Position numbers and translations under genes: made by a program | Assembly: GCA_017514645.1 (NCBI GenBank) | Contig: JAFWJP010000298.1 | Location: 1-10,061 of the forward strand | Source of the DNA: Solobacterium sp. | Lineage (GTDB): Bacteria > Bacillota_I > Bacilli_A > Erysipelotrichales > Erysipelotrichaceae | DNA: 10,061 nt | Direction: 5' to 3' | The notes under the pieces: model-generated | What the model saw: only the letters and a program-made list of their open reading frames with translations | What the model was told of the DNA's origin: nothing | The model's database searches: none | Shown here: one piece after another, positions 1 through 6,316 of the stretch | Numbering within the stretch: the first letter of the stretch is position 1 | Layout of the letters: every line of letters starts with the position of its first letter

Positions 1-8
1 TATACTAT

Positions 9-63
9 CCTCCGAAATAACCTTACTAGATAAATTATCAATATAATTATCTCATCTTCGCAA
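9..63 (-). promoter_or_regulatory. Putative promoter and ribosome site of a gene starting beyond the left edge
   Basis: The AT-rich left end, read on the minus strand, has TTGCGA (63-58), an 18-bp spacer, GATAAT (39-34) and GGAGG (13-9). A start codon 7-8 bases after GGAGG would fall at or just past position 1, giving a leader of about 25 bases. The layout is self-consistent, but both promoter boxes are imperfect. The rest of 1-152 holds no gene, and I see no convincing terminator hairpin after the stop at 153-155. Confidence 0.4.
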
Positions 64-152
64 AACAGGAACCAGTCCAACATGATTCATTGTCCGATTG
101 AAACCGGCAGAAAACCATAAGGAAACACTATACCTGCATCGTTGACAAATGA

Positions 153-1229
153 TTACTGTTTTTCGGTGAGATACATCAGAAAGTCCTGTGTCATCTTTTC
201 ATAAGTGTAGTGTTTTACTGCCTTGAGCGCCTTTCCGGACAGTTCCTTTTGCCGAAGGGGATCGTTGATTAGGTCAAGTATGGCCTCAAGCAGTCTCTCA
301 TCATCATCTGTCGGTACTGTGACTGCACAGCCGAACTTTTTTTCCATCTCAACAGCGGCCATACAATGATCCGTAGATATCAGCGGAAGACCATAAGCCA
401 TTGCTTCATTGATTACAAGCCCCCAGATATCATATCTTGTCGGAAGAACAAACATGTCACTTGCTGCGTAATACTTTGCAAGTCCATCCTTGTTCAGAAA
501 CGGTATGAAATGGATATTGGATAACTCATTTTGTTCAACAAACTCCTTTACTTCTTTCTGCGGTTCACCACCGATGATGTAGAGATCCGCCCTGGATTTG
601 ATTCCCTTCATTGTCTTGACCAGAACATCAAAACCTTTACGCGGCACCTGCTGCCCGACAGAAAGGAGTATTGTATGATCCGGCAGACCAAGTTCCTTCC
701 GATAATCATCCCGGTTCTTTTTCATTGAGGCACACTGTTCAATCTCTGCAGTACTCATACATGCAAGGTGGTAGTTGCAGATCCGGGTACGATCAATACC
801 GTAATAATCGAAATACTTTTCATTGACCGCATCACCTGAACTAAGAAATCGATCGTACCGTTTCATTTCATGCGAAATCACCAGATCCAGCAAACCTCGC
901 GGAACTGCCAGTCCGCCGTCAACCAGCATCCATGTTGTTTTGCTCTTTTTCCGAAATTGCCTGACAGCGTAACGGCAATACTTGTGGGAATAATCGGAAC
1001 TGATCAGAACGTCATACTGTTCTGCCGCATTGCGAATCGCCTTTTTCGCCTTGTTATCATCCAGATATTCTGCTGTGAAATGATCAAAGTCATAGTTATA
1101 CCATGATTGTTCACGATGAGAGTATGACCGCGCTTCAAACATACAGTACAGTTCTGATTGCTTGCCAAGATAATTCATGAACTCAACCTTGTAAGGTGCA
1201 GGTGTATTACTGATCCAACAGATTTTCAT
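153..1229 (-). CDS. GT4-type glycosyltransferase
   Basis: A GT-B fold transferase of 358 residues, last in the visible operon. It starts MKICWISNTPAPYKVEF, a typical N-terminal strand plus acceptor loop. The donor domain has SVGQQVPRKGFDVLV (190-204, with the Arg-Lys phosphate-binding pair), YIIGGE (217-222), and LPTRYDIWGLVINEAMAYG (262-280) with acidic Asp267-x7-Glu275. The frame is open up to 1322, but the extra 31 codons (basic, not family-like) lie in the preceding gene, so the ATG at 1229 is preferred. AAAGG at 1244-1240, 10 bases upstream, gives modest ribosome-site support. It overlaps the upstream GT4 by 23 bp. It lacks the five-cysteine cluster and is not a close copy of the other two GT4 proteins. 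Ends with TAA. Substrate unknown. Confidence 0.87.
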   Translation of the reverse strand: MKICWISNTPAPYKVEFMNYLGKQSELYCMFEARSYSHREQSWYNYDFDHFTAEYLDDNKAKKAIRNAAEQYDVLISSDYSHKYCRYAVRQFRKKSKTTWMLVDGGLAVPRGLLDLVISHEMKRYDRFLSSGDAVNEKYFDYYGIDRTRICNYHLACMSTAEIEQCASMKKNRDDYRKELGLPDHTILLSVGQQVPRKGFDVLVKTMKGIKSRADLYIIGGEPQKEVKEFVEQNELSNIHFIPFLNKDGLAKYYAASDMFVLPTRYDIWGLVINEAMAYGLPLISTDHCMAAVEMEKKFGCAVTVPTDDDERLLEAILDLINDPLRQKELSGKALKAVKHYTYEKMTQDFLMYLTEKQ

Positions 1230-2436
1230 ATCCGTACTGCCTTTCTTTTTCATGAGTATCATTCTGCAGATAAAGTGCGTGATATGCTTCGAGCATATTC
1301 TCCTTTGTATACTTTGCTGCATTGATCACAGCATCTTCCTTGTTCAGGATGATATGTCCTGCCTTCAGTTCTTCTGCCGCTTTGTACATTGTGAGGATAT
1401 CCCCGCATTCCACTGCAATCCCTGTTTTCTCTGTAAGCATCTCCGGGCTTCCACCCGTTCGGTAGGTAATGACCGGACAGCCGCAGGCCTGAGCTTCAAT
1501 GTTCACGGTCGGGAACGTATCTTCATACGTCGGATTGAGAAGGACATCTGCCTCAGAGTAAAGCTTTGCAAGTTCTTCCACACTGTCCGTGTGTTCGATG
1601 CAGATGACATGCGGGCCCTGCAGTTCCTTCTTCTGCTTTGTGCCCACACCGACAACGGTCAGTGTTTCATCATCCTTCAGCATACCTGCTATCGTTTTCA
1701 GGTCATTCCAGCCCTTTTCCCGCGACCAGACACCAGCGACTGCCAACATACGGAACTCATCGCTTTCTGTGCGTTCCTGCGGCTGGAAACGGCTCAGATC
1801 GATACCGTTGGGAATATGAATCACTTCATAGTCCTTCAGGAATGACTGTGAAAGCTGTTCCTTCAGCCATAATGACGGTGTCACGATCGTCAGCTGTGAT
1901 ACCGGCAATGATGTAAAGATCTCCTTCTTGCGGAGATAATTGTCCTTCACATGTCCGCCGTTGAATGTCATAGGATAATGACGCAGTGCTGGACAGATCC
2001 GGCATCCGTTCTTCCATTGGTCGCAGCCCACACTTTCATAATGTGCACAATGTCCCGTAAACGCCCAGCAATCATGCATCGTCCAGATTACCGGTATTCC
2101 TGTTTCCTTCAGATACCGGAACAAAACCTCGATGTTCAGATAGTAGCCGTGAAGATTGTGCAGATGGATGAGATCCGGCGCAAATGACCGCAGATCCACC
2201 ACCATGCGTTCTGTTTCCTTTGCATTCGCAAAGCCCTGCGCATCTGCCAGAAACGTCTTCATTGCATGTGCGGCATTCCCGGAAAAACCGGTGATCCGGT
2301 ATGTATCTGCGTCTGTCAGTGCCTGTTTTCGGCCATAGTAAATGCGCGCCTGCGTATCCGGCAGGTGCGCCAGTTGATCGACAATGCGTCCGGTACTGCC
2401 GTATCCCGCAACCGAATTGATCAACGCGATCCGCAC
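1207..2436 (-). CDS. GT4-family glycosyltransferase with five-cysteine cluster (second copy)
   Basis: A GT-B fold glycosyltransferase of 409 residues, likely adding a sugar to the lipid-linked repeat unit. It has GYGSTGRIVD (11-20), PDLIHLHNLHGYY (87-99), HDCWAFTGHC (121-130), IPNGIDLSRF (208-217), GVWSREKGW (235-243), EDTFPTVNIEAQACG (305-319) and GGSPEM (328-333). Cysteines 123, 130, 138, 145 and 148 have exactly the spacing seen in the paralogue at 7834-9039. The start is GTG at 2436, supported by AGAGG (2449-2445) 8 bases upstream; it lies 3 bp after the capF stop. The 3' end overlaps the next gene by 23 bp. Its position directly after capE-capF makes it a candidate for transferring the deoxy-amino sugar they supply, as with the transferase next to the wbjBCD genes; this is inference from position only. 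Confidence 0.88.
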   Translation of the reverse strand: MRIALINSVAGYGSTGRIVDQLAHLPDTQARIYYGRKQALTDADTYRITGFSGNAAHAMKTFLADAQGFANAKETERMVVDLRSFAPDLIHLHNLHGYYLNIEVLFRYLKETGIPVIWTMHDCWAFTGHCAHYESVGCDQWKNGCRICPALRHYPMTFNGGHVKDNYLRKKEIFTSLPVSQLTIVTPSLWLKEQLSQSFLKDYEVIHIPNGIDLSRFQPQERTESDEFRMLAVAGVWSREKGWNDLKTIAGMLKDDETLTVVGVGTKQKKELQGPHVICIEHTDSVEELAKLYSEADVLLNPTYEDTFPTVNIEAQACGCPVITYRTGGSPEMLTEKTGIAVECGDILTMYKAAEELKAGHIILNKEDAVINAAKYTKENMLEAYHALYLQNDTHEKERQYGYENLLDQ

Positions 2437-2439
2437 AGT

Positions 2440-3540
2440 TCAGACCTCTTCATACCAGGTGTCCGGATGATCCGGATCAAAGGACTCATTCGCCCACATG
2501 ATCGTGACCATCACGTCATTGCCGGTGTTTTCAATGTTGTGTGTATAGCCGACCGGGATATCCACCACTTCCAGTTTCTTCCCCGATACATGGTATTCTA
2601 TGATCTTCTCTTCCCCGAGCTTCCGGAACCGGATGACACCCTCTCCATGTACGACCAAGAATTTTTCATTCTTGGTATGGTGCCAGTGGTTCCCCTTGAC
2701 AATACCCGGATATGATACATTGACTGATACCTGCCCCCGCTCCGGAGTCCGCAGGAACTCCGTAAACGATCCTCTGGCGTCCTCATGCATATCCAGCGGA
2801 TACTTGAACGCGTCTTCCGGCAGATAGCTGAGGTAGGTTGAATACAGGCGCCTTTCAAAACTGTCTTCTGCCAGATAAGGTGCGGTATGTGCAATGCGGC
2901 TTTCCTTGAATCCGTACAGCGTCTCTGCCAACTGACCCACTGTGCGCTTGAATGCCGGGGTTACCTTCCGGATCTTTGAAGACCCGCTCTCACCGATACA
3001 AGATACGAATGCTCTGCAGATATCATCAATATAGACGAATGTCACCTCCGCGTCCGGATCGTTGATCGTAATGTCCCGTCCTTCGGCAATATTGCGGCAG
3101 AATGTCGCAACTACACTGTTGTAGTCCGGTCTGCACCATTAGCCAAACGCATTGTCCAGACGGTAAACGAATACGGGCGCGCCTGTGTCTTTTCCGTAGG
3201 CGAAGACCAGATCCTCGGCAGCCTTCTTGGATCTGCCGTAGGGATTATCCCGTTCTGCCTGTACGGAAGAAGAGATCAGCAGAGGGATCCGCCTGTCGTT
3301 CTTCTTCAGCAGGTCAATCAGTTCAGCTGTAAGATCCACGTTTCCTGACGTGAACTCTGTTTCATCCTTGGGACGGTTGACCCCTGCCAGATGCATCACA
3401 AAATCACAGTTCTCCAGCGCATCCTTAAGCGTACCGGGATATCCCAGATCGTATTCCGTCACATCAAAACCACTCTGCTTCAGGAACAGGCAGAGATTCT
3501 TTCCGATGAATCCTTTGGCACCGGTCACGAGTACATTCAT
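2440..3540 (-). pseudogene. capF: CapF-type 3-epimerase/4-reductase interrupted by an in-frame TAA
   Basis: An intact CapF epimerises and reduces the CapE product, giving UDP-2-acetamido-2,6-dideoxy-L-talose (UDP-N-acetyl-L-pneumosamine). The whole frame spans 366 codons (S. aureus CapF is about 369). Residues 1-133 form the SDR half, with GAKGFIG (7-13), HLAGVNRP (50-57) and the catalytic Tyr101-x3-Lys105 in NPYGRSK. Codon 134 is TAA. Codons 135-366 continue in the same frame with WCRPDYNSVVATF, FVYIDDI, and a C-terminal cupin from about 250 carrying GNHWHHTKNEKF (His285, His287, His288, Glu292) and His334 in GYTHNIEN. No other lesion is visible. Related CapF proteins have lysine at the interrupted position (FGKWC), so one AAA-to-TAA change explains the break. 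GTG at 3045 could in theory restart translation, but GGAG abuts it without a spacer. A sequencing error or readthrough remains possible. Confidence 0.88.
3139..3141 (-). other. capF: In-frame nonsense codon in capF
   Basis: The minus strand reads TTT GGC TAA TGG TGC, i.e. Phe-Gly-stop-Trp-Cys, where CapF relatives have Phe-Gly-Lys-Trp-Cys. The frame is the same on both sides, so this is a point change and not a frameshift. TAA also ends the capE, cls and left-end GT4 genes here, so code reassignment is not a good explanation. Confidence 0.85.
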
Positions 3541-3541
3541 A

Positions 3542-4567
3542 TTATCTGAACAGGTCCAGTTTCAGCAGGAGCTGCTTCATCCCTTCAACATCCAGACGTT
3601 CGGTATTATGGGAATCATATTCCCCGTAGTTTTCCGCCTGCGGATTGCCCTTGGTGAAATAATGATCGTAGTTGAGGTCACGGTTGTCTGCTGCAATGCG
3701 GAAATAATGCCCCAAATCGGCAGCGCGGGCCATTTCTTCCTTCGTCACCAGTACTTCGTACAGCTTTTCACCGTGTCTGGTACCGATGTAATTGATACCG
3801 TTGTCCGCATGCTTGAGTTCCAGCACTGCCTTTGCCAGCGTATCAATCGTTGCGGCAGGTGCCTTCTGGACAAACAGATCTCCCTGATTGCCGTGTTCAA
3901 AGGCAAACAGAACCAGATCCACAGCTTCCTCCAGCGTCATCATGAACCGGGTCATCTCCGGGTTCGTGATCGTCAGTTCCTGCCCCGCCTCGATCTGATC
4001 ACAGAACAGCGGGATCACACTGCCGCGGGATGCCATGACATTGCCGTAGCGCGTCAGGCACAGCACCGGATCATTTTCCGACATCTGCCGTGAACGGGCT
4101 ATGACATTCTTCTCCATCAGGGCTTTGGTCATTCCCATGGCATTGACGGGATAGGCCGCCTTGTCCGTGCTCAGGAAGATTGCCTTCCGGATCCCGTGTG
4201 CGACACAGGCACTGATGACATTGTCCGAGCCCATGACATTCGTCTTCACTGCTTCGATCGGATAGAACTCACAGGAAGGAACCTGCTTCAGCGCCGCAGC
4301 GTGAAACACGTAGTCTGCGCCTTTGAATGCACCTTCAATAGACGCATAGTCACGTACATCACCGATGTAGAACTTCAGTTTGGAAGCCGCATCTCCGTAC
4401 TTTGCCTGGTATTCGTGACGCATATCATCCTGCTTCTTTTCGTCGCGGGATACGATGCGGATCTCCTTGATATCCGTTTCCAGGAAACGCTTTGTTACAG
4501 CATTGCCGAACGATCCTGTACCGCCGGTGATCACCAGGATACGGTCACGGAACATATTCTCACTCAT
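3542..4567 (-). CDS. capE: UDP-GlcNAc 4,6-dehydratase (5-inverting), CapE type
   Basis: Converts UDP-GlcNAc to UDP-2-acetamido-2,6-dideoxy-L-arabino-4-hexulose, the first step toward UDP-N-acetyl-L-pneumosamine and UDP-N-acetyl-L-fucosamine. The 341-residue extended SDR protein has the NAD-binding GGTGSFG (15-21), GDVRD (69-73), HAAALKQVPSCEFYP (89-103), LSTDKAAYP (132-140), NAMGMTK (142-148), RYGNVMASRGSVIPLF (173-188) and GTRHGEK (262-268). The active site carries Met144-x3-Lys148 in place of the classical SDR Tyr-x3-Lys. This is the known hallmark of the CapE group, so it is not a defect. The C-terminal NRDLNYDHYF and SHNTERL also match the family. ATGs at 4585, 4576 and 4555 are also in frame; 4567 was chosen for its spacing from GGAGG and protein length. 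It overlaps the phosphotransferase by 8 bp, and capF starts 1 bp after its TAA. Confidence 0.92.
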   Translation of the reverse strand: MSENMFRDRILVITGGTGSFGNAVTKRFLETDIKEIRIVSRDEKKQDDMRHEYQAKYGDAASKLKFYIGDVRDYASIEGAFKGADYVFHAAALKQVPSCEFYPIEAVKTNVMGSDNVISACVAHGIRKAIFLSTDKAAYPVNAMGMTKALMEKNVIARSRQMSENDPVLCLTRYGNVMASRGSVIPLFCDQIEAGQELTITNPEMTRFMMTLEEAVDLVLFAFEHGNQGDLFVQKAPAATIDTLAKAVLELKHADNGINYIGTRHGEKLYEVLVTKEEMARAADLGHYFRIAADNRDLNYDHYFTKGNPQAENYGEYDSHNTERLDVEGMKQLLLKLDLFR

Positions 4568-5903
4568 GTGCTTCATCCTCCACACCTTCCGTACTCTCCT
4601 TCATGAACAGAATCTTGAACGTCATGAACATGATCCTGATATCCAGGAAGAACGAATAGTTTTCAATATAGATCAGGTCAAACAGCAGTTTGTCCTTCGT
4701 CTTCGTATTATACTTGCCGTAGACCTGGGCATAGCCTGTCAGACCGGCCTTCACCGCCAGCCGGTAATTGAATTCCGGTACTTCCTTCAGGATGTCCTTG
4801 ATCAGTTCCGGACGTTCCGGACGCGGTCCGACCACAGACATATCACCTTTCAGGATATTGATCAGCTGCGGCAGTTCATCAATGCGGCAGGCCCGGATAA
4901 AACGGCCGACCTTGGTGATCCTGCTGTCATGTTCACTGGCCAGACGGGCCACACCGTCCTTCTCCGCATCCACCCGCATGGAACGGAACTTGATGATGCC
5001 GAATTCCCGCCCGTACTGCGTCAGTCTGGTCTGCTTGTAGAAGACCGGTCCATGATCCTCCAGCTTGATTGCCAGCGCTGTCACCAGCATGAACGGTGAA
5101 GCCAGAACCAGCAGCACCACAGCAAAGAAGATATCAAATACCCGCTTGAAGATCTTCTCGGTCTGGCTCGGCCCGAAGTTGCCTGCCTTGAACACCGGTG
5201 TATCCACCAGGTAGGCATTGGTCGCGCTGTTCACGATCACATCATAGACATCCGGAATGATGTAGATGTTCCGGCGCATTTCATAGCAGGCATGAACCAG
5301 CCGGGATTTGTGGTTTGACGTCAAGCCCGACGCAATGACACAGTCATAGTTCTTCAGTTCTTCAAAATGTTCCCTTGCGTCCTTGAATTCTTCCTTCGTT
5401 TCGATCGTATAGGAATTGGCCTGATACTTCCGGATCCGCATCTCCACGGACGGATCATCCTGTTCGTAGATCAGAATCGCCTTCCTCGGCGGGAAGATAT
5501 GATAGTAGATCAGGTTGGAGATGATGAGCAGGACCGTCGCGATTGCGACCTCAACCAGGAAATAGATCACGAACGGTCTGGCCGGAACGATGTACCGGGC
5601 AACCAGGTCCGCAATGACATACAGTACCGTATTGGCGAAGAACATCGCGATCATCTGTGAGAAGATCAGATCGCTGACCTTGGCATAGCCGATGTTGTAG
5701 CCGCCGAAGAACACGTTGAACATCACCAGGAAAATGCTGTAGACAGCCGTGATTGCGTAGTTTCCGATCTTATAGAAGTAGGCAAACTCCAGGAAGTAGC
5801 GCATCCAGATCTTATAGAAAACGACCGTCAGGATCACAACGGACACAAAATTGATAAAGAATGTTACGGTTCTCCTTGTACGGTCATCTGTGCGCAGTTT
5901 CAT
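4560..5903 (-). CDS. Polyprenyl-phosphate sugar phosphotransferase (WbaP/CpsE-type initiating enzyme)
   Basis: Would start repeat-unit assembly by transferring a sugar 1-phosphate from UDP-sugar to undecaprenyl phosphate at the inner membrane face. The 447 residues contain four hydrophobic segments (about 12-32, 48-67, 80-100, 110-131), a soluble middle domain (140-240), then the catalytic domain. The latter has a re-entrant membrane helix with the SP break (Ser269-Pro270), KFRSM (305-309), the catalytic Asp342-Glu343 in RIDELPQL, GPRPERPE (359-366) and GYAQVYGKYNT (390-400). The middle domain starts AILIYEQDDPS rather than with a GxGxxG loop, so nucleotide binding there is doubtful. The ATG at 5903 is the only start before residue 34. 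It has no Shine-Dalgarno sequence and follows the -10 box by 7 bases. The stop overlaps the capE start by 8 bp. The transferred sugar is not predictable. Confidence 0.92.
   Translation of the reverse strand: MKLRTDDRTRRTVTFFINFVSVVILTVVFYKIWMRYFLEFAYFYKIGNYAITAVYSIFLVMFNVFFGGYNIGYAKVSDLIFSQMIAMFFANTVLYVIADLVARYIVPARPFVIYFLVEVAIATVLLIISNLIYYHIFPPRKAILIYEQDDPSVEMRIRKYQANSYTIETKEEFKDAREHFEELKNYDCVIASGLTSNHKSRLVHACYEMRRNIYIIPDVYDVIVNSATNAYLVDTPVFKAGNFGPSQTEKIFKRVFDIFFAVVLLVLASPFMLVTALAIKLEDHGPVFYKQTRLTQYGREFGIIKFRSMRVDAEKDGVARLASEHDSRITKVGRFIRACRIDELPQLINILKGDMSVVGPRPERPELIKDILKEVPEFNYRLAVKAGLTGYAQVYGKYNTKTKDKLLFDLIYIENYSFFLDIRIMFMTFKILFMKESTEGVEDEAHE
4577..4581 (-). promoter_or_regulatory. Ribosome binding site that sets the capE start
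   Basis: GGAGG on the minus strand lies 9 bases before the ATG at 4567. It is too close to the ATG at 4576, overlaps the region just after the ATG at 4585, and is 21 bases from the ATG at 4555. The start at 4567 also gives a protein of 341 residues, matching the usual CapE length of about 342. Confidence 0.7.
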
Positions 5904-5910
5904 ATATGCA

Positions 5911-5940
5911 ATTATACAATGATTATCAATACTTTGTCAG
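5911..5940 (-). promoter_or_regulatory. Sigma-70/SigA-type promoter of the phosphotransferase-capE unit
   Basis: On the minus strand the -35 box is CTGACA (5940-5935, five of six consensus bases). An 18-bp spacer separates it from a perfect TATAAT -10 box (5916-5911). It sits between the terminator-like hairpin and the next gene. Only TGCATAT separates the -10 box from the ATG at 5903. Transcription starting 6-8 bases past the -10 box would therefore begin at or next to the start codon, implying a leaderless message. A second partial -10, GATAAT at 5927-5922, has no well-spaced -35. Confidence 0.7.
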
Positions 5941-5956
5941 TTATGCCTTGCAAATG

Positions 5957-5980
5957 AAAAACACTGTATCAGACAGTGCT
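5957..5980 (-). terminator. Short intrinsic terminator after the small membrane protein gene
   Basis: On the minus strand CACTGT pairs with ACAGTG around a CTGAT loop. Two weaker outer pairs (A-T and G-T) lengthen the stem to 8 bp, and five T residues follow the 6-bp core (5961-5957). It begins directly after the TGA at 5981-5983. The plus-strand reading has no T run after the stem, so it would act only on minus-strand transcription. The stem is short and only half GC, so termination may be partial. Confidence 0.55.
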
Positions 5981-6307
5981 TCATTCCTTCCGTATTCCCG
6001 GCGTCTGTGTTTCTTCCTTCGCTTTGGATTGCGCAAGTTCCGCTTCCTTCCGTTCCTTTTCCTTCTCTTTGGAGCGGATGGAAAGGCCGATCCTGAGAGA
6101 TGCGGACAGCAGTGTCAGTCCGATGACGACAGCCGCAGCACAGATGAGGATCTGCGTCAGGATCCTCAGTGATGCCTGTACTGCCGGTTCCTTGAGCGCC
6201 AGTGTCAATGCGCTTTTGTTGATCATATAGATGACTACACCTGCGGTAATTCCGCCGATGATCAGTACCCAGGCCAGTACCGACAGTATTTTCTTGATGA
6301 CTTTCAT
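5981..6307 (-). CDS. Small protein with two membrane segments and a charged tail, function unknown
   Basis: I do not recognise this 108-residue protein. It has a basic N-terminus (MKVIKK), a hydrophobic segment at about 7-29 (LSVLAWVLIIGGITAGVVIYM), a linker, a second hydrophobic segment at about 49-70 (ILTQILICAAAVVIGLTLL), and a Lys/Glu/Arg-rich tail from about 77 to 108 that may form a short charged helix. The positive ends suggest a hairpin with both termini in the cytoplasm. Translation is well supported: TAAGGAGGA (GGAGG at 6312-6316) precedes the ATG by 4 bases and overlaps the cardiolipin synthase stop codon, so the two genes are tightly linked. A terminator-like hairpin starts immediately after its TGA, making it the last gene of its unit. 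A partner or membrane anchor for Cls is a reasonable guess without direct evidence. Confidence 0.75.
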   Translation of the reverse strand: MKVIKKILSVLAWVLIIGGITAGVVIYMINKSALTLALKEPAVQASLRILTQILICAAAVVIGLTLLSASLRIGLSIRSKEKEKERKEAELAQSKAKEETQTPGIRKE

Positions 6308-6316
6308 AGTTCCTCC

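Noticed and set aside
60..152. Terminator after the left-end GT4
   Set aside because: Only 3-4 bp stems could be drawn, none with a clear T run on the minus strand.
1230..1322. N-terminal extension of the left-end GT4 to 1322
   Set aside because: The 31 extra codons do not resemble the family, lie inside the upstream GT4 gene, and the family fold starts at MKICWISNT (1229).
1252..1845. Plus-strand open frame of 197 codons opposite the second five-cysteine GT4
   Set aside because: Cys/Phe/His-rich translation without motifs, fully antisense to a conserved gene.
2440..3045. Independent cupin protein starting at GTG 3045
   Set aside because: It is in the same frame as the N-terminal half, the sequence between (WCRPDYNSVVATF onward) is conserved CapF, and the GTG has no spaced ribosome site. 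One broken capF explains it better than two genes.
3350..4093. Plus-strand open frame of 247 codons across the capF/capE boundary
   Set aside because: It spans the junction of two well-supported opposite-strand genes and its translation resembles no protein family; treated as a shadow.
4130..4160. Loss of the SDR catalytic tyrosine in CapE (Met144-x3-Lys148)
   Set aside because: Met-x3-Lys is the established active-site signature of the CapE group, so it is not evidence of inactivation.
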